NCBI RefSeq assembly: GCF_012926615.1
Contig: NZ_JABBNU010000001.1
Location: 434,001-498,000, forward strand
Length of the DNA stretch: 64,000 nt
Origin: Marinigracilibium pacificum
Lineage (GTDB): Bacteria; Bacteroidota; Bacteroidia; Cytophagales; Cyclobacteriaceae
Direction of reading: 5' to 3'
The position numbers and the translations under genes were made by a program. The notes beneath the pieces were generated by a model, which was not told the origin of the DNA, did no database searches, and worked only from the letters and a program-made list of their open reading frames with translations. Below are positions 1 through 8,467 of this stretch, piece by piece; position 1 is the stretch's first letter, and each line of letters opens with the position of its first letter.

Positions 1-671
1 TGCACCAATAGTAAATATTGATCAATAACATCATTGTCTTCCATTGGCTTGATTCTTCCTTTTTTTAACCAATTTCCGAAAACGGTTTTTTCTTCAATGG
101 TTAATGAATATGCAGATATATGTTCTGGATTATATGACAATGCCTTCTCAACGTCTTTTCTCCACTCATTTAGATTTCTACCGGGAATTCCATAAATGAG
201 ATCAAGGCTGAATCTATTAAATCCGGTGTTTTTACAGTCTTCTAAAGCTTTAACTGCCATTTCAGCATTATGTGCTCGATTAAGGAACTTTAATATTTCT
301 TCATTAAAACTTTGAATTCCAATGCTTAACCTGTCAACGCCTGAAATTTTCCATTTTAGTAATTTTTGTTTGGTTATATCATCAGGGTTAGCTTCAAATG
401 TAAATTCACTTAAGTTTGATGGTAAAGTAAAAGAACTATTCAGTTCATTTATTATGGCATCAATATTTTTTTGATTTAATGTTGAGGGAGTACCGCCTCC
501 AAAATAGAGAGTTTTAATCTCCGCATCTTTAAAAAAATCTTTTCTTAAATTTATTTCTGTTAACATTGCATCAACTAATGCATCAATATTTTTCAGATTA
601 GTGCTGAAGTGAAAGTCACAATAATGACAAGCTTGTTTACAAAATGGAATATGTATATAAATACCGCTCAA
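1..671 (-). CDS. hemW: HemW-like radical SAM protein (partial, C-terminus off window)
   Basis: About 223 N-terminal residues of a coproporphyrinogen III oxidase-like radical SAM protein of the HemW family (haem chaperone or HemN-like enzyme, cytosolic). Residues 3-18 carry the opening strand GIYIHIPF and the radical SAM cluster CKQACHYC (Cys 11, 15, 18), followed by CDFHFST as in HemW rather than HemN. Further on are GGGTPS (SAM-binding glycine motif) and LSIGIQSF. The reading frame has a TAG two codons before a TTG at 669-671 and no ATG in between, so TTG is the only sensible start. The start is back to back with the Omp85-type gene on the other strand. The 3' end continues left of position 1. 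Family assignment is firm; the exact HemW or HemN role cannot be separated here. Confidence 0.9.
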   Translation of the reverse strand, partial: MSGIYIHIPFCKQACHYCDFHFSTNLKNIDALVDAMLTEINLRKDFFKDAEIKTLYFGGGTPSTLNQKNIDAIINELNSSFTLPSNLSEFTFEANPDDITKQKLLKWKISGVDRLSIGIQSFNEEILKFLNRAHNAEMAVKALEDCKNTGFNRFSLDLIYGIPGRNLNEWRKDVEKALSYNPEHISAYSLTIEEKTVFGNWLKKGRIKPMEDNDVIDQYLLLV

Positions 672-2270
672 GTGCTAGGGGTGTTATTTTGTTTGACTTA
701 TTCTTTTGCTTTTGGTCAAAATTATTCCATTAAAGTTCAAAATACTGACCTTCACTATGAAATTGTTGGTTCTGATTCGGCAGATCTAAGCACAATAATC
801 AAAAAATATAAAAAAGCCGGCTACTCAAGTATAGATATTGACACCTTATATTTAGGTAATTCGGTAGTTTATTCAATTAATTCACCACTAATAATTAATC
901 CAAAGTATATTTTAGTAAAAGATTATGTATCTGGAGATACCTTAGAATTTTCTGAAGTTCATAATTGGAACCAATTTTCTGAATTGCGACTGAAAATATT
1001 AAATAATTACTTAAATAATGGATATCCTTTTTGTCAACTAAGATTTTCATCAAATGATATTCATAAGAATACATTTAGTTATCTGCTTAATAAAGGAAGA
1101 AGGATTTATTTTGATACATTAAGAATCAATAATTCCAATCAGTTAAATAATCTTTTCTTAAGTAAGTATCTACAAATTAAGCCTGGTTCTGAGTTTGATC
1201 AGTCAAAGATTGAAGAAATTAACAATCGTATGAGCAGACTTACCGGTTGGGACATTCAGTCAATAGATACTATGATCTTCAGGTTGGGAAATGCTGAGCC
1301 CTACATTTCAATTAAAAGAAAGAATAAAGATTATCTGGATTTTTTTGTAGGGTTAACTAATAATAATTCCGGTACAGTTTTTACCGGACAGGCATCGTTG
1401 GGCTTGTTCAATTTGTTTAAAACAGGGAGAGTACTTCAATTGGAATGGCAAAGAGTAAGGGCTGGTTCCCAATATTTATTGGCCGATTATTATCACCCCT
1501 ATTTATTTAGCCCATTATTCTCAGGTGAAGCAAAGCTCGAAATAATTAAAGCTGACAGTACTTATAATAGAGTAAGGACTGAATTGAAAGTTTTTGGTAA
1601 TGCTGGTGGTAAGGTAATGTATGGAGTTGGGTATTATTATGAGGATAATTCGGCAATTAGTAATAAAGCAACAGAAAATGGAATTCGTCCGTCAGATAAG
1701 GTTAATATAAATGGAATATTATTGTCAGCTGATTATAACAGCAGGTATTCTATTCCAGAAGGAGAGAAAGTTTCATTTTATCTTGATTTTGTTTTTGGAA
1801 GAAGAGTTGTTAAAGATTCGGTGTTTAGCGAGTCAGGAAGTTGGATAAAAGCATACTCTAATATTTCTTTTAAAGAAAAGATAAATAATAGGCTAGAAGT
1901 TAAACTTGGCTTAACTGGTTTATATGCTCCGTTAAAAGGACAAAAGGTTAATGAAGCCTTTCGTTTTGGAGGAATTAATGAGTTTAGGGGTATTCCGCAG
2001 AAGGCTTTAAGTCTGGAACAGGGAGCATCTTTCCAGTCGGAGTTAAGATTACTTCTTGAAAGAAACAGTTTTTTATTTATGCATCTTGATGGAGGTGTAT
2101 TTAGAGAGTATGGTCTTGGCACAAGCTACCCTGTTAGTGCAGGTCCGGGTATGTCAATCAAGTTTAATTCGGGTACTTTAGACCTAGCTTTTACTTTTTT
2201 ATTGAATGAACCTTACGCATTTTCATCAAATGTGCCTTTAATGCAAGTAGGTTATCGGGCAAATTTATAA
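651..2270 (+). CDS. Omp85/BamA-family outer membrane protein
   Basis: Outer membrane beta-barrel protein of about 540 residues. It has a hydrophobic signal segment ending in SFAFGQ, then a soluble part with POTRA-like segments (around GRRIYFDTLRI and LQIKPGSEFDQSKIEEI), then a long alternating beta region from about residue 215. The conserved Omp85 turn RFGGINEFRGI, followed by the barrel segment with SFQSELRLLLERN, supports an Omp85-type barrel. Function is probably outer membrane protein or lipid handling, or secretion; the substrate is unknown. The start is uncertain: ATG 651 overlaps hemW by 21 bases; ATG 624 would supply a Lys-containing n-region but overlap more; GTG 672 would avoid the overlap. 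It is followed after 36 bases by a WecA-like gene. The last residue is Leu, not the usual aromatic. Confidence 0.8.
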   Translation: MYINTAQVLGVLFCLTYSFAFGQNYSIKVQNTDLHYEIVGSDSADLSTIIKKYKKAGYSSIDIDTLYLGNSVVYSINSPLIINPKYILVKDYVSGDTLEFSEVHNWNQFSELRLKILNNYLNNGYPFCQLRFSSNDIHKNTFSYLLNKGRRIYFDTLRINNSNQLNNLFLSKYLQIKPGSEFDQSKIEEINNRMSRLTGWDIQSIDTMIFRLGNAEPYISIKRKNKDYLDFFVGLTNNNSGTVFTGQASLGLFNLFKTGRVLQLEWQRVRAGSQYLLADYYHPYLFSPLFSGEAKLEIIKADSTYNRVRTELKVFGNAGGKVMYGVGYYYEDNSAISNKATENGIRPSDKVNINGILLSADYNSRYSIPEGEKVSFYLDFVFGRRVVKDSVFSESGSWIKAYSNISFKEKINNRLEVKLGLTGLYAPLKGQKVNEAFRFGGINEFRGIPQKALSLEQGASFQSELRLLLERNSFLFMHLDGGVFREYGLGTSYPVSAGPGMSIKFNSGTLDLAFTFLLNEPYAFSSNVPLMQVGYRANL

Positions 2271-2306
2271 CTTTGGAAGATTATTTTTCTGGCAGAACTA
2301 CTGACG

Positions 2307-3329
2307 ATGAGTGAAGTAAATGTTTTTCTATCTTTTTTATGGGCAGCTTTAGTGTCTTTGTATGCTATTCCTTCAATCGTAAGGGTAGCTACAAAAAAGA
2401 AGTTGTTTGATAGACCTAATCATCGAACTATCCATGATAAAAATATACCCCGGTTAGGAGGGTTAGCAATTTTTGCCGGGTTTGTATCTGCTTTATCAAT
2501 ATTCGGAATAATCGAAGGGTCAGTTCAGTATCTATTGGCAGGAGTTTTACTTATCTTTTTTATTGGTATAAAAGATGATATAATCGAAGTAACAGCAATA
2601 AAAAAACTGTTGGTTCAAATACTTGCTGCTGGTGTAATTATTTTTCTGGCGGATATCAGATTAACTAATCTTGATGGGCTATTTGGAATTTATGAAATAC
2701 CGGATAGCATTTCATATTTCCTTTCATTTATTATTTTGATAGGACTTACAAACGCCATTAACCTGATTGATGGACTTGATGGTTTAGCCGGGACAATAGT
2801 TTTTATAATAAGCATAACCTTCGGAGTATTATTTTTTCTACAGGGAAGTTTGTATTCTTTTGTTGGTTTCAGCATGGCTGGGGCAGTCTTTGGGTTTTTA
2901 AGACACAATTACAAGGATGCTAAAATATTTATGGGTGATACCGGTTCTCTTGTATGTGGTTTTACCGTCGGTGTTATGGCTTTGGAATATGTGGTTTCAA
3001 ATAACGAACCAGGTACTGCAGGATTGGCAATAGCTATTCTTATTATTCCTGTACTAGACACAACAAGAGTGTTTGTAATAAGAATACTTAAAGGAGTAAA
3101 CCCATTTGATCCGGACAGAAATCATATTCATCACAGACTTTTAGGGCTTAATCTTAACCATAGCCGCGTTGTACTTACCCTGGCAGCAATAAATATTATA
3201 TTTGTGACTTTTGCTTTGTATTTGAAAGAATATGGAAGTGACGTCGTGTTTGCTGTTGTAGGTATAGCAGCATTTATTTTTTCAATGATATTGGAGGTTA
3301 AAACAAAACCATATTTGCCAAAGGGATGA
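2307..3329 (+). CDS. wecA: MraY/WecA-family undecaprenyl-phosphate sugar-1-phosphate transferase
   Basis: Polytopic inner membrane enzyme (340 residues) that moves a sugar-1-phosphate, probably GlcNAc-1-P, from a UDP-sugar to undecaprenyl phosphate, starting surface polysaccharide synthesis. Visible family signatures: PRLGG at 48-52, the Asp pair GIKDD at 87-91, the motif NAINLIDGLDGLAG at 149-162, FMGDTGS at 208-214, and the His-rich loop RNHIHHRLL at 271-279 typical of WecA/TagO rather than MraY. About ten hydrophobic segments are seen. Its stop overlaps the start of the DUF4271 gene (ATGA), so they are translationally coupled. The symbol rests on motif similarity; it may act in capsule, O-antigen or gliding-related polysaccharide synthesis. 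Confidence 0.85.
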   Translation: MSEVNVFLSFLWAALVSLYAIPSIVRVATKKKLFDRPNHRTIHDKNIPRLGGLAIFAGFVSALSIFGIIEGSVQYLLAGVLLIFFIGIKDDIIEVTAIKKLLVQILAAGVIIFLADIRLTNLDGLFGIYEIPDSISYFLSFIILIGLTNAINLIDGLDGLAGTIVFIISITFGVLFFLQGSLYSFVGFSMAGAVFGFLRHNYKDAKIFMGDTGSLVCGFTVGVMALEYVVSNNEPGTAGLAIAILIIPVLDTTRVFVIRILKGVNPFDPDRNHIHHRLLGLNLNHSRVVLTLAAINIIFVTFALYLKEYGSDVVFAVVGIAAFIFSMILEVKTKPYLPKG

Positions 3330-4438
3330 GAGGGGTATTAATATTTATTTTTATTCTTTCAGGATTCTATCAAGTTTCGGGGCAGACGCTTATCAGAGAC
3401 TATAAGCATGATCTGATGTATTTTGATCAGACTCAAAGATTGTACCTTCCTTATACTTATGGCAGTTATGATAAGCATGATGCTATACATATATTAATCA
3501 CAAAACAGCATTGGTCTGGTGATGGTCTGGTTATCAAGGCTCCGGTCGAATCTGCCTTTTTAATAAATCAGAAGGTCGTTTATACATTTAAACAAGATTC
3601 ATTAACTGTTCCGATAAGTCGGACATTTGAAGAATACAACTCAGACTCATTGTTTATTTCAGTTTTTTCTCCGGGCCTTATCCCTGAAAATGATTTATCA
3701 ATGAAAAGTTATATTGATGATGAGAATATTACATCTGACGTAAAAATCTTAACATATTTCAGTCGGACAAAACAAAACATGGATCATAAAATTATTGCGG
3801 TAATTTTTATATCTGTTTTCCTGATTATTTTTAAAACTGCAAATCAAAAAAAATTCCACGAGATCAACAGGCTAGACCGTTTGTTTTCAATAAGAAGAAA
3901 AGAGGAGGATTCAGGGCTTGCGACTACAGAGCTTGCCACTTTTGTTAATATAACACTAATCTCTTTAACATACAGTTACATCTTCTTAACGCTTTTAAAT
4001 AATTCTGATATTGTCAATCCTGCTGGCTTAACTGCCTGGTTACCAAGAAATAATTACATGATGTGGTTGGCGCTTTCAGGTGTCTTTTTTATGATCTTTT
4101 TTATAAGGATGCTGATAATACAGTTTTTTGCAAGTATGTATCAGATTGATTCCTTTAGTTCTGAGCACTTTTTATTTCAGATGAGGCATTTTACAGTTAT
4201 TGCCTGGGTGTCATTGGCATTAGTTTTGATTGTAGATTATTCCTTTTTAGGAGTGACAAGTAGTAATTATGATATAGTACTATTTACAGTATTATTTTTA
4301 CTTGTTCTATCTGAAATATTACTTTATCTAAAGGCAATAGCTTACACAGGCTATAGGAAAATGCATATTATTTCCTACCTTTGCGGAACGGAATTTGTAC
4401 CCTTACTAATAGCAGTAAAAGTTCTGTTGATTATATAA
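3326..4438 (+). CDS. DUF4271 membrane protein
   Basis: A 370-residue membrane protein with a signal-like N-terminus (cleavage plausible after QVSGQ), a periplasmic beta-rich part of about 120 residues, and from about residue 150 a membrane part with six or so hydrophobic helices. It resembles the DUF4271 family, which in Bacteroidota commonly stands just before the uroporphyrinogen-III synthase gene, as here (19-base gap to hemD). The start overlaps the WecA-like stop by four bases. No catalytic motif was recognised. Function unknown; the conserved neighbourhood suggests a link with tetrapyrrole synthesis or simply co-expression. Confidence 0.7.
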   Translation: MRGVLIFIFILSGFYQVSGQTLIRDYKHDLMYFDQTQRLYLPYTYGSYDKHDAIHILITKQHWSGDGLVIKAPVESAFLINQKVVYTFKQDSLTVPISRTFEEYNSDSLFISVFSPGLIPENDLSMKSYIDDENITSDVKILTYFSRTKQNMDHKIIAVIFISVFLIIFKTANQKKFHEINRLDRLFSIRRKEEDSGLATTELATFVNITLISLTYSYIFLTLLNNSDIVNPAGLTAWLPRNNYMMWLALSGVFFMIFFIRMLIIQFFASMYQIDSFSSEHFLFQMRHFTVIAWVSLALVLIVDYSFLGVTSSNYDIVLFTVLFLLVLSEILLYLKAIAYTGYRKMHIISYLCGTEFVPLLIAVKVLLII

Positions 4439-4456
4439 CTATTTTTCGGTGAATTT

Positions 4457-5251
4457 ATGAGTGATATTAAACCCATGTCTAAGGAAGTTGAGTCTAGACT
4501 TAAGGAGGTTAAGACGATTTTGGTATCCCAACCTGAACCAGCGAGTACCAATAATCCGTACAGAGCGCTAGCGGAAAAATACAATCTTACTATTGATTTC
4601 CGTCCGTTCATACAAGTTGACCCTGTACCTTTTAAGGAATTCAGGAAGCAAAAGATTGAAATTCTTGATCATACCGCTATCATCTTAACTAGTAGAAATG
4701 CAGTTGATAATTTCTTTAGAATTTGTGAAGAATTAAAGTTAGAAGTGCCTTCAGATATGAAGTATTTCTGTATTTCTGAGCAGACGGCTAACTATCTTCA
4801 GAAATATATAGTGATTAGAAAAAGAAAAATATTTACAGGCCTTCGTACAGCTGAAGACCTAATTGAAATACTTAAGAAACACAAGAAGGAGAGATTTTTA
4901 TTCCCTTGTTCAGATATCAGGAAGGAAGACATTCCAACATTTCTGGATGAGAACGGATATAACTGGACTGAAGCAACAATGTATAAAACAGTTGCTAGTG
5001 ATCTTTCCGATCTTGATGATGTAACTTATGATATAATAGCATTTTTTAGTCCTTCAGGAATAAATAGTTTATTTGTTAACTTTCCTGAATTCAAACAAAA
5101 TGAAACAAGAATTGCAGCATTTGGTCCGACAACTGCCAAGGCAGTAAGAGACCATGATTTAATACTTGACATTGAGGCTCCATTGCCAAATGCACCAAGT
5201 ATGACTGGTGCAATTGAGTACTATATTAAGAAGGCAAATAAGCTCGATTAA
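4457..5251 (+). CDS. hemD: Uroporphyrinogen-III synthase
   Basis: Cytosolic enzyme (264 residues) that cyclises hydroxymethylbilane with inversion of ring D to uroporphyrinogen III in haem and sirohaem synthesis. The family has no strict catalytic motif; recognition rests on the two-lobe pattern: an opening strand with ILVSQP, the segment IILTSRNAVDNFF in lobe one, FLFPCSDIRKE at the start of lobe two, then IIAFFSPSGINSLF and IAAFGPTTAKAV, the classic C-terminal signature region. Length fits. It follows DUF4271 as in other Bacteroidota. Haem synthesis also appears at the left edge (hemW) and a sirohaem-synthesis gene lies at 54.1 kb. Confidence 0.85.
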   Translation: MSDIKPMSKEVESRLKEVKTILVSQPEPASTNNPYRALAEKYNLTIDFRPFIQVDPVPFKEFRKQKIEILDHTAIILTSRNAVDNFFRICEELKLEVPSDMKYFCISEQTANYLQKYIVIRKRKIFTGLRTAEDLIEILKKHKKERFLFPCSDIRKEDIPTFLDENGYNWTEATMYKTVASDLSDLDDVTYDIIAFFSPSGINSLFVNFPEFKQNETRIAAFGPTTAKAVRDHDLILDIEAPLPNAPSMTGAIEYYIKKANKLD

Positions 5252-5367
5252 TAAGTTATTCGGTTAATTTTTGTACATCTTGTTGGTCTGGACTGAAAAA
5301 GTTAGTTATAGTCAGGTTGCAATTATAAAAAAATTGCTATATTTAAATTTATAGTTTAAAGAACAGC

Positions 5368-6327
5368 ATGAAGTTGCGATACTTTTTTACCTGTATATCA
5401 AGTTTTTTATTGTTAGCTAATGTCAGTTTGGCTCAACAGGATGTCCCTTTGAGTCAATTCATGTTCAATAAAGTATATTATAATCCGGCGTATTCAGGGG
5501 TTGAGGGGTTGACAAAGTTTACTGCTTTACATAGAACACAGTGGGCTGGCTATAATACTACTTTTGACGGAAACGGCGGAAACCCGGTGACTCAAATGTT
5601 AACAATGAATACCGCGCTCTTGAAAATGAGCAGCGGGGTGGGATTCTATGTTGTCAATGACAGGCTAGGTCCTCAAAGTAATCTTGAGATTCAGGGTTCT
5701 TTTGCTTATCACCTCAGGGTAGGTGATTCGAAATTAAGTTTTGGCGTACGAGCCGGAGCATTTTCACAAACGATAGACTTTGATCAATATCGTGCGGTGA
5801 ATCCCGACGACCCTTTATTGGGTAGTGGAAAGGAGACACAAATCCGCCCGGACCTTTCAATCGGCGCGTGGTTTCAGCACGAGGATTTTTATATTGGTGT
5901 AAGTTCTGCCCACATAACTGAAGCAGAATTCGACTTCAACGTGGAAAGTTTACGAAATCCAATCAAAACTCATTTGTATTTGATGGGGGGGTATGATTAT
6001 GATCTTAATTATGATTTTACTGTCACTCCTTCAATCTTAGTGAGAACAGATTTGGTTCAGTATTCTTTTGATTTGGCGGTACTCGGTACATATAAAGAAA
6101 AAATGTATGCGGGACTGTCATATAGGCAGGAAGAAGCCATAATAGCCATGTTAGGCTATAGTTTTTTGAAAGAAAACGCTATGAAAGTAGGGTATGCGTT
6201 TGACTACATAGTATCAGAGCAAAGTGCAAAACAGGCAACCTCACATGAAATAATGTTGAGTTATACATTGCCAGTACTACCTCCCGCTGCTAAAAAAGTA
6301 ATACGTACCCCAAGATTTAGACATTAG
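5368..6327 (+). CDS. porP: PorP/SprF-family T9SS outer membrane protein
   Basis: Outer membrane barrel protein of 319 residues with a signal peptide (cleavage after ANVSLAQ) and the family opening QDVPLSQFMFNKVYYNPAY, which is highly characteristic of PorP/SprF. The remainder alternates in strands typical of a barrel, with GVGFYVVNDRLG and LSFGVRAGAF. Family members link T9SS to the outer membrane or to adhesin secretion, usually partnered with a CTD-bearing cargo or, as here, preceding gldK. Located 170 bases before gldK. The spacing TTG-18-TATATTTA starting near 5317 is close to a Bacteroidota promoter but off by one base. Confidence 0.9.
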   Translation: MKLRYFFTCISSFLLLANVSLAQQDVPLSQFMFNKVYYNPAYSGVEGLTKFTALHRTQWAGYNTTFDGNGGNPVTQMLTMNTALLKMSSGVGFYVVNDRLGPQSNLEIQGSFAYHLRVGDSKLSFGVRAGAFSQTIDFDQYRAVNPDDPLLGSGKETQIRPDLSIGAWFQHEDFYIGVSSAHITEAEFDFNVESLRNPIKTHLYLMGGYDYDLNYDFTVTPSILVRTDLVQYSFDLAVLGTYKEKMYAGLSYRQEEAIIAMLGYSFLKENAMKVGYAFDYIVSEQSAKQATSHEIMLSYTLPVLPPAAKKVIRTPRFRH

Positions 6328-6369
6328 GAGTATTTTTATGTACTTGTAAGAAATTGAGTGTTTTCGACC

Positions 6370-6412
6370 TTCAATTTTTGGAATAGATTTTTTTACTTTA
6401 CCGAAAATTGAA
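6370..6412 (+). repeat. Inverted repeat between porP and gldK
   Basis: Twelve-base arms TTCAATTTTTGG (6370-6381) and CCGAAAATTGAA (6401-6412) with a 19-base AT-rich spacer; all positions pair if one T-G wobble is allowed. No T-run follows directly, so it is not a standard terminator. It lies in the only long gap of the porP-gldKLMN block and could be an attenuating stem-loop, an mRNA processing site or an operator. Function is inferred only from position. Confidence 0.45.
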
Positions 6413-6497
6413 AATGAATACAATAATTAATATCCTTTTTTAGTTATTAATTTGGTATCATAGATTTTTTGCGGAAAAAAGCTTAAAACAGTATATT

Positions 6498-7550
6498 ATG
6501 AACAAAGGTTTCTTTAGAAAATCCCTATTGCTTGCCGTGACAGCAATGGCTGTATTTTTTCAAAGCTGTGGATTATTCGGTGGCGGTGGTAATTCAGGTG
6601 GAGACTATAAAGGAGAGCTTTTAGGGGCTCAAGGACGTCCACCAGGATGGGTGATGAACGTTCCTTACGGGATGGTGGCTATACCTGCCGGTACTTTCCA
6701 CATGGGGCAAGCCGACCAAAACGTGGCCGCCTCAATGATCAACCTGAACAAACAGATCACAATTGGTCCGTTCTACATGGATGACACCGAAATCACTAAC
6801 AATGAGTATAGACAATTTATTGAGTCTATCCAGCAAGATTCAGCAATGGCTGAAGGTGAAAGTGGCGAATTAAGTGTTTACTATCCTGACACAACAGTTT
6901 GGGTAAAAGACTTTGCTCACCACATGGGTGACCCAATGATGGAATACTATTTCTGGCATCCTGCATTTGACGACTATCCGGTTGTTGGTGTGTCTTGGGA
7001 AGCAGCAAAGTATTTCTGTAAGTGGAGAACTGACTTCTTAAACAGTTATAGAGCATCACAAGGTCTTTGGGCTATGCCTGCATTCAGACTTCCGTCTGAA
7101 GCTGAGTGGGAATATGCATCAAGAGGTGGTCGCGATATGGCTAAATATCCTTGGGGTAACCCTTACATCCGTAACTCAAAAGGATGTATGTTGGCAAACT
7201 TCAAGCCTGGTAGAGGTAACTATTATGATGATGGATTCCAGTACACTGCTCCGGTAGCACAATATTTCCCTAATGACTGGGGGCTTTGGGACATGTCTGG
7301 AAACGTGGCAGAGTGGTGCGAAGATGCTTTCCACCCGGCTTCTTATCCTGTAGTTTGGGACCTTAACCCAACATACTATGACGAGGCTGAGCCAAGAAAA
7401 GTAATTCGTGGTGGATCTTGGAAAGACATTGCTTACTACCTAGAAACTGGTACTAGAGCTTTCGAACACAAAGATTCAACAAGAGCTTACATTGGTTTCC
7501 GTTGTGCATTGACTAATCTAGGTCGTTCAAGCGGAGCTGAGTTTAACTAA
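6498..7550 (+). CDS. gldK: GldK/PorK, T9SS ring lipoprotein
   Basis: Outer membrane lipoprotein (350 residues) that with GldN/PorN forms the periplasmic ring of the type IX secretion system. The N-terminus has a signal and lipobox ending FFQSC (lipid Cys at residue 24), a Gly-rich linker, and from about residue 60 an FGE-sulfatase-type fold: MVAIPAGTFHMG, FYMDDTEITNNEYRQF, YPVVGVSWEAAKYFC, FRLPSEAEWEYASRGG, YPWGN, WDMSGNVAEWCED, RKVIRGGSWKD and IGFRCAL are the family landmarks. It lacks sulfatase-activating function in the T9SS branch. It leads gldL, gldM and gldN in the conserved order, with a 60-base gap to gldL. Confidence 0.95.
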   Translation: MNKGFFRKSLLLAVTAMAVFFQSCGLFGGGGNSGGDYKGELLGAQGRPPGWVMNVPYGMVAIPAGTFHMGQADQNVAASMINLNKQITIGPFYMDDTEITNNEYRQFIESIQQDSAMAEGESGELSVYYPDTTVWVKDFAHHMGDPMMEYYFWHPAFDDYPVVGVSWEAAKYFCKWRTDFLNSYRASQGLWAMPAFRLPSEAEWEYASRGGRDMAKYPWGNPYIRNSKGCMLANFKPGRGNYYDDGFQYTAPVAQYFPNDWGLWDMSGNVAEWCEDAFHPASYPVVWDLNPTYYDEAEPRKVIRGGSWKDIAYYLETGTRAFEHKDSTRAYIGFRCALTNLGRSSGAEFN

Positions 7551-7610
7551 ATTAGAATTAATCTGTAATTTTTAATATCAATTTTTTTCACAACCTAAAA
7601 ATCTAGTAAG

Positions 7611-8420
7611 ATGAGCAAAAAAGGTGGATTCTCTAATCTATTGTATGGTACTCTTATGCCGAAGATATACGGTATTGGTGGTGCAATCGTAATTATCGGT
7701 GCTCTTTTTAAAATTCTTCACTTAGAAGGAGCTGATATAATGTTGATCGTTGGTCTTGGTACTGAGGCGTTAATTTTCTTCCTTAGTGCGTTTGAACCAA
7801 GTCATGAGGTGGACTGGGCAAGAGTATATCCAGAATTAGCGGATGACTATGACGGACCTCTTGGAATAAGCACAAAATCAACTGGTGGAAGCGGTGATTC
7901 TGTTTCTAAGCAACTTGACAAAATGCTTGAGTCTAACAAAGTTGGTGGCGATCTAGTAAAAAGCCTTGGTGACGGACTTAAGAATCTTTCTGAGTCAGCG
8001 TCTAAAATGGCTGATCTTAGCAACGCTGCAGTAGCTACTAATGAGTATGCTTCTAATGTAAAGCAGGCTTCTAAGTCTCTTTCTGACATGAACAAGTCAT
8101 ACGGTACTACTATGACTGCTATGTCTGAAATGGCTAACGCAGCTAAAGATGCAAAAGAATATCATTCTCAAGTACAATCTGTAACTAAGAATCTTTCTGC
8201 ACTTAATGCAGTATACGAAATGGAGCTTCAGGATGCTAACAGCCACTTGAAAGCAATGAAGAAATTCTACGGTAACGTTGCTACTGCTATGGATAGCATG
8301 GCTGGCGCTGCTAAAGAAACTGAGACTTTCAAGAATGAGCTTGGTAAATTAACTACTAACCTTACTTCACTTAACAACGTTTACGGCAGCATGTTGACTG
8401 CAATGCGTGGTGGTAAGTAA
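7611..8420 (+). CDS. gldL: GldL/PorL, T9SS proton-driven motor stator
   Basis: Inner membrane protein (269 residues) that with GldM forms the 5:2 proton-motive-force motor powering T9SS and gliding. Two N-terminal membrane helices span about residues 17-37 and 41-61; the second contains Glu52 in GLGTEALIFF, probably the equivalent of the essential membrane glutamate of Flavobacterium GldL. The rest is a cytoplasmic region of repeated helices with recurring units around SDMNKSYGTTMTAM, SALNAVYEMELQDA and TSLNNVYGSMLTAM, which I read as an internal repeat of about 45-55 residues. It lies 47 bases before gldM. Confidence 0.95.
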   Translation: MSKKGGFSNLLYGTLMPKIYGIGGAIVIIGALFKILHLEGADIMLIVGLGTEALIFFLSAFEPSHEVDWARVYPELADDYDGPLGISTKSTGGSGDSVSKQLDKMLESNKVGGDLVKSLGDGLKNLSESASKMADLSNAAVATNEYASNVKQASKSLSDMNKSYGTTMTAMSEMANAAKDAKEYHSQVQSVTKNLSALNAVYEMELQDANSHLKAMKKFYGNVATAMDSMAGAAKETETFKNELGKLTTNLTSLNNVYGSMLTAMRGGK

Positions 8421-8467
8421 TTTGTTAGTATCGTAATCATTAATTTTTAAAATTAAATTAAAAGTTT

